From Alphaproteobacteria bacterium (GTDB taxonomy: Bacteria; Pseudomonadota; Alphaproteobacteria; Rickettsiales; JADKJE01), in assembly GCA_016722515.1 (NCBI GenBank), contig JADKJE010000001.1, forward strand, positions 372,001 through 436,000: a DNA stretch of 64,000 bases, in the 5' to 3' direction. Position numbers and translations under genes: made by a program. Positions 1 through 8,662 of this stretch are shown here, piece after piece (position 1 is the stretch's first letter; every line of letters begins with the position of its first letter). The notes under the pieces are model-generated. The model saw only the letters and a list, made by a program, of their open reading frames with translations, was not told where the DNA came from and did no database searches.

Positions 1-1458
1 GGCTGTTAGTGGATTATCGCCGGTGATCATGACACTCTTAATGCCCATTTTCCGAAGTTCGGCAAGGCGCTGCTTAATATCGTTTTTAATAATATCTTTG
101 AGATAAATAACACCCAGAACCTGAGCATTTTGGGCAATCAATAAGGGAGTTCCGCCCTTTCTGGCAATGTCTTCAATCTGGCGTTTAACCTCAATAGCAA
201 CATGACCACCAAAGCGGTTGACAACATTTTCAATTGCATCCCCTGCTCCCTTCAAAATCTGCTTGCTGCCAAACATGACACCACTTGTACGTGTTTCTGC
301 GGTAAAGGGGATGAAGCTTACTTCTGACTGTTGATCCGTGCTTTCCTTAACGCCATATTTTGCTCGTGCTAGAGCTACGATACTTTTTCCTTCAGGCGTT
401 TCATCGGCAAGAGAGGCAAATTCTGCTGCTTGGGCCATTTCCTGTGCGGTAAAACCTGGAGCTGGAAAAAACTCAACCGCTTGACGATTACCGATAGTAA
501 TTGTCCCCGTTTTATCGAGGAGTAAAATATTAATATCGCCTGCGGCCTCCACTGCCCTTCCCGATGTTGCTATCACATTAGCATTAACCAAACGCTGCAT
601 CCCCGAAATACCAATAGCCGATAATAAGCCAGCAATGGTGGTTGGAATAAGGCAAACCAGCAACGCAATCAGCATCGTTACCGTTATACATTGTCCACTT
701 CCGGCTTGCTCTACACTGTATTTAGAAACAAAAAAAAGCGTAAAGCACACCAGTAAAAAAATGCCCGTGATACCCATGAGCATCGTATTGAGTGCCATTT
801 CATTAGGTGTTTTTTGACGGCGTGCCCCTTCCACCAATCCAATCATCCTATCTAAAAACGATTCACCCGCATCAGCACTGATGCGTACCACAATAAAATC
901 AGATAGCACTTTCGTTCCCCCGATAACAGCATCACGATCCCCTCCCGATTCACGTATCACCGGAGCGCTTTCGCCAGTCACAGCGCTTTCATCGATCGAA
1001 GCAATTCCAACCATCACCTGCCCATCTGCCGGAATAACATCACCAGCTTCAATGAGGACTAAATCATCCCGCATAAGTCGGTTAGCTGCCACTTTTTTAT
1101 AATTATCCAGGTTATCTATGTGAGATAATTTTTTGGCTACAACTTCTGACCTGGCTTTTTTGAGCGACTCGGCCTGGGCTTTACCTTTTCCTTCGGCTAA
1201 GGATTCCGAAAAATTAGCGAACAACAAACTAAACCATAGCCAAAACGCAACATGGCCAACAAACCAGATAGGCTCCCTTGAAATAATCGCATGGGGAATA
1301 TAGAGTCTCCAGACAAAAATAACGGTTGTGATCATGGCTCCAAGAAAAACAATAAACATCACCGGGTTACGCATTTGATAACGTATTCTCAAACGCAACA
1401 CAGATAATAAAAGCGCATCAAGCATCTGTTTTGAAAATGCGGTACAGTCCTTTTTCAT
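1..1458 (-). CDS. kdpB: Potassium-transporting P-type ATPase subunit B (3' part beyond window)
   Basis: KdpB is the ATP-hydrolysing subunit of the high-affinity KdpFABC potassium pump in the inner membrane. The reading frame is open from the ATG at 1458 to the window edge (486 codons) and the C-terminal part lies outside. The phosphorylation motif DKTGT, whose Asp is the acyl-phosphate site, is encoded near 505-520. The motif MITGDNPLTA of the nucleotide-binding and phosphorylation domains lies close to position 1. The start overlaps the kdpA stop in an ATGA arrangement (1455-1458), which indicates translational coupling and fixes the start. kdpC and any kdpDE sensor would lie beyond the window. 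No frameshift is seen in the part present. Confidence 0.95.
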   Translation of the reverse strand, partial: MKKDCTAFSKQMLDALLLSVLRLRIRYQMRNPVMFIVFLGAMITTVIFVWRLYIPHAIISREPIWFVGHVAFWLWFSLLFANFSESLAEGKGKAQAESLKKARSEVVAKKLSHIDNLDNYKKVAANRLMRDDLVLIEAGDVIPADGQVMVGIASIDESAVTGESAPVIRESGGDRDAVIGGTKVLSDFIVVRISADAGESFLDRMIGLVEGARRQKTPNEMALNTMLMGITGIFLLVCFTLFFVSKYSVEQAGSGQCITVTMLIALLVCLIPTTIAGLLSAIGISGMQRLVNANVIATSGRAVEAAGDINILLLDKTGTITIGNRQAVEFFPAPGFTAQEMAQAAEFASLADETPEGKSIVALARAKYGVKESTDQQSEVSFIPFTAETRTSGVMFGSKQILKGAGDAIENVVNRFGGHVAIEVKRQIEDIARKGGTPLLIAQNAQVLGVIYLKDIIKNDIKQRLAELRKMGIKSVMITGDNPLTA

Positions 1459-3230
1459 TTACGCCCTATCAAATCAGTCGTTGAATTTAGCTGTTCCGCA
1501 ATAGGCCCCAGCGCTAATACAGGAAAGAAAGTCAATACGCCCACTAATATCACAACGCCTATGACGAAAAATACAAATAATGGCCTGTGTGTTGGCAATG
1601 TGCCAGCAGATGGTGGAACGGGCTGTTTTTGCGCTAAGCTACCAGCCAGTGCAAGCATGGAGATGATGACCGAGAACCGCCCTATCAACATGATCAATCC
1701 TAACACCAGATTATAAAAAACATTGTTGGCTTTTATGCCTGCAAACGCGCTGCCATTGTTAGCGGCGGCGGAGGTAAAGCTATAGAGAATTTCGGTAAAT
1801 CCTTGGGCTCCTGGATTAAAAATTCCGTCTTTCCCCGCTTGGGTTAATAACGCGAACGTCACACCGATTAATATCGTAGCACAGGGTGTTAACACCGCAA
1901 TCATTGCCATTTTCATTTCAAAAACTGATATTTTTTTCCCTAAATATTCGGGCGTTCTTCCTACCATCAGCCCCGCTAGGAAAACCGTAATAATGACATA
2001 GGCAAGCATTCCATATACACCTGAGCCAACCCCTCCAAAGATAACTTCGCCAAAGTGCATAAATAAAAGTGGTATCATTCCACCTAAAGGCGTGTACGAA
2101 TCATGCATCGAATTCACAGCGCCATTTGCCGAAGCGGTGGTGATCGCAGCAAACATGGTGGAATCTATAATGCCAAACCGCACTTCTTTTCCTTCCATAT
2201 TACCACCCGCTTGATTATCACTCGCCAACTGGTCAATATTCAACGCATTAAATTTGGGGTTACCTCCTTGCTCCACCCCATAACCAATAAAAAGTAAAGG
2301 TATAAAGACAATAAGCATAATGGCCAGGTACGCCATTCCCTGACGCTGGTCGCCAATCATTTTGCCAAATGTATGGCAAAGTGACGCAGGTATCAGCAGC
2401 ATTGCCAGTAATTCAAAAAAATTAGAAACGGGCGTTGGATTTTCAAACGGATGGCTAGAGTTGACATTATAATACCCTCCGCCATTCGTGCCTAATTGTT
2501 TAATGGCTATTTGTGAAGCGACAGGCCCTACCGCAATTTCCTGGGTAGAAATCACGGTATCACGTAATTCTTTTCCCGACACATGATGGATTGGTTCAAA
2601 AAATGGTACATGCAGGGAGGATTGAAAGGTTTGAATAACACCCTGGCTCCCAAGTATAACCGCCAATAGACACGATAAAGGTAATAGCAGATACAGATTA
2701 GCCCGCACAACATCTACCCAGAAATTTCCTAATTCCTCAACCTTCTTACGCTTAAGCCCTCTGATCACCGCCATTAAAACAGCTATTCCTACCGAAGCCG
2801 AAATAAAATGCTGGGTCGTAATCCCCACCATCTGGCTGAAATAACTTAAATCACGTTCACCCGCATAGGACTGCCAATTGGTGTTAGTAACAAAACTCAC
2901 AGCCGCATTAAAGGCTAAATCAACAGCTAGGTTGGGACGATGCAGCGGATTAAGTGGTAAATAGGCTTGCAGGATAAATATCGAATAAAGGACTAAAAAA
3001 CCTGCGGCAGTAAAAATCAAGATCGCACCCACATACGCTTGCCACGTCATTTCCCTAGCAGAATCAATACCACAGAGCCGATAACATATTTTTTCTACCG
3101 GATAGACTATCCGATAGAGACACGTTTTTTCACCAGAAAAAACCTTAGCCATATACGAACCAAGAGGCGTTATACACAGTATCAACAAGCCTAGAAACAG
3201 GCAGATTTGTGCAATACTATTGGTGGTCAT
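1455..3230 (-). CDS. kdpA: Potassium-transporting ATPase subunit A
   Basis: KdpA is the channel-like, potassium-selective subunit of the Kdp pump, with about ten membrane segments. Family signatures are clear: NTNWQSYAGE and YFSQM in the first half, IKQLGTNGGGYYNVNSSHPF around the selectivity filter, GRTPEYLGKKI, NNGSAFAG and a C-terminal ALGPIAE. The frame is open to an ATG at 3338, but the start at 3230 (MTTNSIAQ) lines up with the N-terminus of E. coli KdpA and gives about 591 residues, so I chose it. The upstream 36 codons have no family counterpart. No kdpF-like short membrane peptide was found upstream. The stop overlaps kdpB. Confidence 0.93.
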   Translation of the reverse strand: MTTNSIAQICLFLGLLILCITPLGSYMAKVFSGEKTCLYRIVYPVEKICYRLCGIDSAREMTWQAYVGAILIFTAAGFLVLYSIFILQAYLPLNPLHRPNLAVDLAFNAAVSFVTNTNWQSYAGERDLSYFSQMVGITTQHFISASVGIAVLMAVIRGLKRKKVEELGNFWVDVVRANLYLLLPLSCLLAVILGSQGVIQTFQSSLHVPFFEPIHHVSGKELRDTVISTQEIAVGPVASQIAIKQLGTNGGGYYNVNSSHPFENPTPVSNFFELLAMLLIPASLCHTFGKMIGDQRQGMAYLAIMLIVFIPLLFIGYGVEQGGNPKFNALNIDQLASDNQAGGNMEGKEVRFGIIDSTMFAAITTASANGAVNSMHDSYTPLGGMIPLLFMHFGEVIFGGVGSGVYGMLAYVIITVFLAGLMVGRTPEYLGKKISVFEMKMAMIAVLTPCATILIGVTFALLTQAGKDGIFNPGAQGFTEILYSFTSAAANNGSAFAGIKANNVFYNLVLGLIMLIGRFSVIISMLALAGSLAQKQPVPPSAGTLPTHRPLFVFFVIGVVILVGVLTFFPVLALGPIAEQLNSTTDLIGRK

Positions 3231-3432
3231 ATCCCAAAGAATCATAGATAAAACAATTAATGCTTGAATGAGTCTAAACGCATTGTCGCTGTTAATCGTT
3301 ACTTGAACGTTAATAACTGGCAAAAAGGACATGAACATGCAGCATGCGTGACAGATACCATCCCTAATCTGACAGAACGTGGAATTGAGCTAGTAAAACG
3401 TTAGGAGTGGCCGTTTGGACTGAGCCACATAA

Positions 3433-5208
3433 TTACATCGACCTCGCTAGTGGATTAGATTTTCCTTGACCCTGTGATGCTTTATGCCTCTCAGCATAAT
3501 TGATAGATAAGTCGTCCTTACTTTTCAATATTGTTGCAATACATTTTTGTGGGGCATTTGTTTGACGTTGAACCTGGTTGGGACACACTACACGCTTAAT
3601 GACACGATCAAGGACATTCTGCGGTTCAGAATTCTTTGCTTCAAGAGGGATATTCCCTTCTCTTCCACATAATAAAAATAAATCTGAAAAAATGCATTTT
3701 TGTTCGTTGTGCGTAATTGTTTTTTGAAGATCAAAACCAATTTCTTGAAGTATCTCAGCAATTTTTAATTTTTGTTCACCCGTAAGTTCTTTATTAGAAA
3801 TAAGTCGATCAGCAAAAAGCTCACTTTTTTCTAAACATAATCCTAGTTGTGAAAGCGCACGACTATCACCTGTTTCTAATCTCAATGTATCAACTAAAAG
3901 TAAAATCTTTGGTTCCAAAATAATCATCAGGGATATCTGTTGAATACCCTGGTTCGTTGTCCATAATTTCTTTAAAATATTCTTTTTTGTACCACAATCC
4001 TGCGCTAGAAAGAACTCATATAGCTTTGCGGACTCGCTGGAGGGAGACACTGAAAATCTTAGAAATTCGCTCTGGACTTGACGCAACAGCTTACTTAAAT
4101 TGATTTGGTATTCAGGGGGTAATCGTTCAGCTAGTGGTAATGGTGGAGTTGCTTGTGTCATATCAAAAAGCACTATTTTGTCATTCTCAAGTTGGGTAAT
4201 CACCACGTCTGCCATCTTCTGCATAAGGGTATTATCATTTTCATGTAAGCCTAAATGACGAATAAATTGGTGGGCTATGAGATGCTTTACCAGTAATGTT
4301 TCTTGTCCTATAATCTGTTGATACACTTCCCATAACGGTGAAATGGATTTGACATATTCATCAGTTCCTTGGAGCACAACCAGCTGGTGAATACGCACAA
4401 AGAGTTCCCTCGCTTGATCTTCTGCCTTGTATAACATCAGTTCATCTAAAACTATTTGTCTAATTTCTTCTTTTTGTATTGTGTCTACTTCATTGGTTCT
4501 AAACCACTCCATAACAGCATATTTAATTTCAATAACATCAAGTTCAATACGTTGATCACTGCAATAATGCTGATAAAAATGATCGAGTAAATGGCCGCCT
4601 TCATGAACGAGAGTTGCAACCATCTCTTTAGCCGACTCAGAATGCGATACATAGAACTCGGTATTAAACTTACGAGAATCTTTAATTAAAAGAATGAGAT
4701 CATCTATTATAAAGGGATCGTACGATCTTGCATTGTAAACGCCGCCTGCCAAGGGTAGCAAAGGAGATAAACTAGATACCAAGGAATCGGGACAAACCAC
4801 CACTTGGGCTAAACCCGCCTCTGCAAGCAGAGTTAAACCATGTAAACGTGGGCGAAGTGTTGGGTTTTGTGAATAGAGAGATTTCATGATTGGGGCAACT
4901 AGCTCCCGATCTTGCGCCTGGCTTGCAAATATCATAGATTGCCGACTTTCATTTATAGAACCATCAAAACCTAATCCTAATATAGATTTATCGTTAACTT
5001 TTATTTGTTGAAGAATTTCAGTGTGGATTTCATTAAGATACTTTTTAACATTCAGTCCAGCAGCATCCTTGGTCCATAATATTCCTTGAAAATTCGCTGT
5101 ATTGGTAATAGCCCCACGATCCATTAAAGCTTTAAAAATGGCAACATTATTGGATTTTGCTGCAAAATAAAGCGCTTGGTTTCCATCATCATCAAGTGTA
5201 AGCTGCAT
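3433..5208 (-). CDS. Ankyrin-containing putative zinc metalloprotease (effector-like)
   Basis: This is a 591-residue protein of unknown function. Residues 8-35 form one ankyrin-like repeat (GNQALYFAAKSNN, then ALMDRGA). Residues 201-206 read VHEGGH, an HExxH zinc-protease motif followed by a hydrophobic helix. A possible third zinc ligand, Glu268 in QARELF, lies about 60 residues further on, as expected for a gluzincin. The strand before the motif (GGVYNARSYDPFIIDD) recalls the anthrax lethal-factor-like (ATLF) domain. The second half is helical with no recognised domain. The C-terminus is basic (GQGKSNPLARSM) and resembles the tail of the ankyrin protein at 13493-15121. No signal peptide is seen. 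It lies alone between kdpA and ubiD. Protease activity and secretion are inferences. Confidence 0.7.
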   Translation of the reverse strand: MQLTLDDDGNQALYFAAKSNNVAIFKALMDRGAITNTANFQGILWTKDAAGLNVKKYLNEIHTEILQQIKVNDKSILGLGFDGSINESRQSMIFASQAQDRELVAPIMKSLYSQNPTLRPRLHGLTLLAEAGLAQVVVCPDSLVSSLSPLLPLAGGVYNARSYDPFIIDDLILLIKDSRKFNTEFYVSHSESAKEMVATLVHEGGHLLDHFYQHYCSDQRIELDVIEIKYAVMEWFRTNEVDTIQKEEIRQIVLDELMLYKAEDQARELFVRIHQLVVLQGTDEYVKSISPLWEVYQQIIGQETLLVKHLIAHQFIRHLGLHENDNTLMQKMADVVITQLENDKIVLFDMTQATPPLPLAERLPPEYQINLSKLLRQVQSEFLRFSVSPSSESAKLYEFFLAQDCGTKKNILKKLWTTNQGIQQISLMIILEPKILLLVDTLRLETGDSRALSQLGLCLEKSELFADRLISNKELTGEQKLKIAEILQEIGFDLQKTITHNEQKCIFSDLFLLCGREGNIPLEAKNSEPQNVLDRVIKRVVCPNQVQRQTNAPQKCIATILKSKDDLSINYAERHKASQGQGKSNPLARSM

Positions 5209-5222
5209 TATTGTTAACGGCC

Positions 5223-5252
5223 GATGAAACGGACGAAGATGAAACGGACGAA
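5223..5252. repeat. Two tandem copies of a 15-bp unit
   Basis: The 15-base unit GATGAAACGGACGAA occurs twice head to tail (5223-5237 and 5238-5252), just upstream of the minus-strand ankyrin/protease gene and about 90 bp before ubiD. Its function is unknown; it may be replication slippage. Confidence 0.8.
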
Positions 5253-5340
5253 GGCTTGGGTTACGCCCTTTAGCGAATATGGCATTACCCTTACATTATA
5301 GCCATTCACCTTCCCCTCCTTTTATGCTATAACCGCTTAG

Positions 5341-6846
5341 ATGACCTACCAATCATTACGCGATTTCATTGCAGAGCTTGAAAGAAACGGACAATTAGTG
5401 CGGGTTAAAGAACCTGTGTCAACCGTACTGGAAATGACCGAAATCCAAACGCGTCTGCTTGCAGAACAAGGCCCTGCGGTCCTCTTTGAACATGCCTATA
5501 GCGAGCATGGCGCTTCGCCCATACCTGTGCTCATGAATCTCTTTGGTACGATAGACCGTGTGGCTCAGGGCATGGGCGTCACAAAAGACCAATTACGCGA
5601 ATTAGGACAAACACTGGCTTTTCTCAAACAGCCTGAACCTCCTGGTGGCTGGAAGGAGGCATGGGATATGCTGCCCATCCTTAAAAAAGCCATGGCGATG
5701 AAACCCAAACTGGTCAAACATGCCCCTTGTCAGGACGTGGTTTTCACAGGTGATGAAATCGACCTTTCCACACTCCCCATCCAAACGTGCTGGCCAGGGG
5801 AACCAGCTCCACTCATTACCTGGCCACTAGTGGTTACCAAAGGCCCTTCTTCCGACAAAGTAGATCATTATAATCTTGGCATTTACCGGATGCAGGTCGT
5901 TGGAAAAAACAAGACCTTAATGCGTTGGCTTAAACATCGTGGCGGAGCACAGCATCATCAGCGCTGGAAGGAACAAAAAACAGAACCCATACCCGCAGCC
6001 GTTGTTATTGGTGCCGATCCTGCCACCATCCTTGCTGCCGTTACCCCCGTACCCGATACACTTTCTGAATATCAATTTTCTGGTTTGCTGCGTGGTAAAA
6101 GCTTGGAGCTAGTGGCCTGCAAAACGATTCCTTTGGAAGTGCCCGCGCACGCTGAAATTATACTTGAAGGCTATGTCAGTCTAGATGAATACCAGGATGA
6201 AGGCCCCTATGGTGACCATACCGGTTATTATAATTCGATAGAACCATTCCCTGTATTTACACTTACCGCCATCACCATGCGAAAAGACCCCATTTACCTC
6301 ACCACCTTCACCGGTCGACCACCCGATGAACCTTCCGTACTGGGTGAAGCATTAAATGAAGTCTTCATTCCTTTGCTGCAACAACAATTCCCGGAAATCA
6401 TTGACTTCTGGCTGCCACCCGAGGGTTGTTCCTACCGTATCGCTGTCGTCAGTATCAAAAAAGCGTACCCCGGACATGCCAAGCGCATTATGATGGGAGT
6501 ATGGTCGTTTCTGCGCCAGTTTATGTATACTAAAATGGTGATTGTGGTTGATGATGATATTAATTGCCGCGATTGGAAGGATGTGATGTGGGCCATTTCA
6601 ACGCGCAGTGACCCCGGACGCGACCTTACCGTAATCGAAGGCACCCCTATGGATTATTTGGATTTTGCCTCCCCTGTTTCTAACCTTGGCAGTAAACTAG
6701 GCATTGATGCCACCAACAAACTGCCACCAGAAACCAACCGCGAATGGGGAGCGCTTATCAGTATGGATACCGACATAGTTGATAAAGTCAGCCAAATGTG
6801 GGATAAACTTGGACTGCCAACCAGCGGCAAACCTATTTGGAAATAA
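5341..6846 (+). CDS. ubiD: 4-hydroxy-3-polyprenylbenzoate decarboxylase
   Basis: UbiD is a prenylated-FMN-dependent decarboxylase that removes the carboxyl group of 3-polyprenyl-4-hydroxybenzoate during ubiquinone synthesis in the cytoplasm. The 501-residue length matches E. coli UbiD (about 497). Typical family stretches are the N-terminal SLRDFIAELERNGQLVRV, then NLGIYRMQV, EYQDEGPYGDHTGYYN with its acidic active-site residues, and TGRPPDEPSVLGEALNE. The ATG at 5341 starts right at the conserved N-terminus. It is the first gene of a close set with the pseudouridine synthase (8-nt gap) and rsmD. Its partner UbiX, which supplies the cofactor, is not in the window. Confidence 0.96.
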   Translation: MTYQSLRDFIAELERNGQLVRVKEPVSTVLEMTEIQTRLLAEQGPAVLFEHAYSEHGASPIPVLMNLFGTIDRVAQGMGVTKDQLRELGQTLAFLKQPEPPGGWKEAWDMLPILKKAMAMKPKLVKHAPCQDVVFTGDEIDLSTLPIQTCWPGEPAPLITWPLVVTKGPSSDKVDHYNLGIYRMQVVGKNKTLMRWLKHRGGAQHHQRWKEQKTEPIPAAVVIGADPATILAAVTPVPDTLSEYQFSGLLRGKSLELVACKTIPLEVPAHAEIILEGYVSLDEYQDEGPYGDHTGYYNSIEPFPVFTLTAITMRKDPIYLTTFTGRPPDEPSVLGEALNEVFIPLLQQQFPEIIDFWLPPEGCSYRIAVVSIKKAYPGHAKRIMMGVWSFLRQFMYTKMVIVVDDDINCRDWKDVMWAISTRSDPGRDLTVIEGTPMDYLDFASPVSNLGSKLGIDATNKLPPETNREWGALISMDTDIVDKVSQMWDKLGLPTSGKPIWK

Positions 6847-6854
6847 AATAAACC

Positions 6855-7652
6855 ATGCCTCATAAACCTTCACCTCCCTCTGCCCCATCGGACCCTTCGG
6901 CTGAAAAGCCTATGCGTCTTGCCAAAAGAATGGCTGATGCCGGTGTGTGCTCGCGCAGAAAAGCCGAAGAAAAAATCCTTCAAGGGTTAGTCAAAGTCAA
7001 CGGTAAACTCGTAGAAACACCTGCATTTACAGTAGTCTCTACCGATAGCGTCGTGGTTGAAGGAAAGCTCCTTGAATCACAAAGGCCAGCTACCCGCATG
7101 TGGATATTTCATAAACCCACCGGCTGTTTAACAACCCACAGTGATCCCCAGGGACGTGCCACTATTTTTGATATCCTCCCCCGCGACTTACCTCGGGTAA
7201 TTACCATTGGTAGGCTTGATTATAATAGTGAAGGATTATTGCTGCTCACCAATAATGGTGAAGTGGCCCGCTATTGTTCGCTGCCGCAAACCGGATGGAA
7301 ACGTAAATACCGGGTAAGGGCCTTTGGTGCTATCCCTCATAAATTTAAAGAAAAAGTAGCCAGTGGTGTTACCATTGACGGCATACGCTACGGTGCCATT
7401 GGTATTGAAATAGATTCTACCAAAGAAGAAAGCCCCAACCACATACCAAATCCGCGTGCTCGACAAAATTTCTGGTTTACGGTGACATTAACCGAAGGCA
7501 AAAACCGCGAAATCCGTAACGTGTTTGAACATTTCGGCCTGGCGGTTAACCGCCTTATCCGTACAGCTTACGGCCCCTTTAACTTAGATGAGCTTCCGCG
7601 TGGCAAAGTCCAGGAAGTGCCACCCAAATTTATCAGGAATTATCTCCCATGA
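6855..7652 (+). CDS. rluB: rRNA pseudouridine synthase, RsuA/RluB family
   Basis: This enzyme isomerises a uridine in ribosomal RNA, probably 23S U2605 if it is a true RluB. An S4 RNA-binding domain occupies residues 20-65 (RLAKRMADAGVCSRRKAEE). The catalytic domain follows and contains GRLDYNSEGLLLLTNNGE with the catalytic Asp122. The first 19 residues are rich in Pro and Ser and are probably a disordered tail. The C-terminus (GKNREIRNVFEHFGL) is typical of the family. The stop overlaps the rsmD start (ATGA, 7649-7652), so the two rRNA-modifying enzymes are coupled. Substrate assignment to RluB rather than RsuA or RluE rests on length and neighbourhood and is less sure than the family. Confidence 0.88.
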   Translation: MPHKPSPPSAPSDPSAEKPMRLAKRMADAGVCSRRKAEEKILQGLVKVNGKLVETPAFTVVSTDSVVVEGKLLESQRPATRMWIFHKPTGCLTTHSDPQGRATIFDILPRDLPRVITIGRLDYNSEGLLLLTNNGEVARYCSLPQTGWKRKYRVRAFGAIPHKFKEKVASGVTIDGIRYGAIGIEIDSTKEESPNHIPNPRARQNFWFTVTLTEGKNREIRNVFEHFGLAVNRLIRTAYGPFNLDELPRGKVQEVPPKFIRNYLP

Positions 7653-8215
7653 CCATGCACATTATTACCGGTAAACATCGAGGCGCCCGCCTCGAAACAC
7701 TCGATTCAAAACAATTGCGCCCTACCATGGGCAAAGTACGGGAAGCTTTATTCAACATTCTCTGCCACGGCCCCATGCTTGCCCCCAATTACCTTGAAGG
7801 GCTGGATATACTCGATATTTTCTGTGGTTGTGGATCGCTGGGTTTTGAAGCCCTCTCACGCGGGGCCAAATCCGTTACGTTTATTGATAGAAGCCGCGAA
7901 GCTTTGGATATCGTCAAAAAAAATGCCAAACATCTGCGTGAGGAAGAGACTTGCCAGTTCGTCTGCACCGATTCTAGCCGTCTGCCCTCTGCCAAACAAG
8001 CTTATCATCTGGCTTTTATCGATGCTCCCTATGACCAAAAACTCACCCTGCCCTGCTTAACATCACTCGCCAAAGGCGGCTGGCTTAACCAAAACGCCTT
8101 AATCTGCGTTGAAGTCAGCAAAACCGAAGACCTAGTATTCCCACAAGGTTATGTACTTGATGACGAAAGGCATTATGGGCGGACGAAATTAGTGTTTTTG
8201 CGGTATAGTTCATAG
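7649..8215 (+). CDS. rsmD: 16S rRNA (guanine-N2)-methyltransferase RsmD
   Basis: RsmD methylates G966 of 16S rRNA using S-adenosylmethionine. The N-terminus carries the family hallmark (GKHRGARLETLD, then LRPTMGKVREALFNIL). The SAM-binding motif I is DIFCGCGSLGFEALSRGA (residues 56-73). The catalytic motif IV reads DAPYD (residues 125-129) where the family normally has DPPF or DPPY. The Pro-to-Ala change next to the catalytic Asp is unusual, although the frame is otherwise intact. The 188-residue length is normal. It overlaps the upstream pseudouridine synthase by 4 nt. Confidence 0.93.
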   Translation: MTMHIITGKHRGARLETLDSKQLRPTMGKVREALFNILCHGPMLAPNYLEGLDILDIFCGCGSLGFEALSRGAKSVTFIDRSREALDIVKKNAKHLREEETCQFVCTDSSRLPSAKQAYHLAFIDAPYDQKLTLPCLTSLAKGGWLNQNALICVEVSKTEDLVFPQGYVLDDERHYGRTKLVFLRYSS

Positions 8216-8307
8216 ATATCTCCCCTATCGATATCATAATAAGGATACGATGGTGCACATTAATCTCGTCACGATTCAGCTGCCCATTCGGCCAGGAGGC
8301 CATTCTG

Positions 8308-8318
8308 CCCCCCCCCCC
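8308..8318. repeat. Run of eleven C
   Basis: An uninterrupted C11 tract lies in the 208-bp gap between rsmD and tatA, after a GGCCAGGAGGCC palindrome-like stretch. It stands out in AT-rich DNA and could be slippage-prone or an assembly artefact. A C9 tract occurs at 22664-22672. Confidence 0.9.
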
Positions 8319-8364
8319 AAATAGGGCGGCATCGATTTCTCAGCTTAATAGGCTTAAGCACACC

Positions 8365-8393
8365 TTGATATTCCCCTCATATTAGATTATGAT
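8365..8393 (+). promoter_or_regulatory. Sigma-70-like promoter of tatA
   Basis: TTGATA (8365-8370) and TATGAT (8388-8393) are separated by 17 bp, about 30 bp before the tatA start. It matches the -35/-10 consensus well by eye; its use is inferred. Confidence 0.55.
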
Positions 8394-8423
8394 GGTCCCT
8401 CTAAAATAAATAGTATTGGTCCA

Positions 8424-8606
8424 ATGGAATTAGGCTTTTCCGAAATATTATTAGTTGTCGTGGTGATCCTTATTTTATTTGGAGCTGGAAAGCTACCTAC
8501 TGTGATGCATGATCTGGGGAAGGGAATACGTCAATTTAAAGAAGGCGTTAAGGATGTTGCAGCAGAGTCACAGCACGAACCACCCGGTGATAAAAACAGC
8601 TCCTAA
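8424..8606 (+). CDS. tatA: Sec-independent protein translocase subunit TatA
   Basis: TatA forms the pore-like component that carries folded proteins across the inner membrane. This 60-residue protein has the standard layout: a short N-terminal membrane helix (residues 5-20, SEILLVVVVILILFGA), the hinge GAGKLP, an amphipathic helix (MHDLGKGIRQFKEGVKD) and a polar tail. It lies alone; tatB and tatC are not adjacent. It could equally be called TatE, since the two cannot be separated from sequence. A promoter-like TTGATA/TATGAT pair lies directly upstream. Confidence 0.93.
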   Translation: MELGFSEILLVVVVILILFGAGKLPTVMHDLGKGIRQFKEGVKDVAAESQHEPPGDKNSS

Positions 8607-8662
8607 CTATTTTTTTAATTTTTATTAAGGCTTTTTTTAATCCCTTCCATTAGAGTGAATAT

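Noticed and set aside
3261..3404. Plus-strand open stretch ending NLTERGIELVKR before kdpA
   Set aside because: It lacks a start codon context and a known family match, and it overlaps the upstream region of kdpA; possibly a gene remnant, but not supportable.
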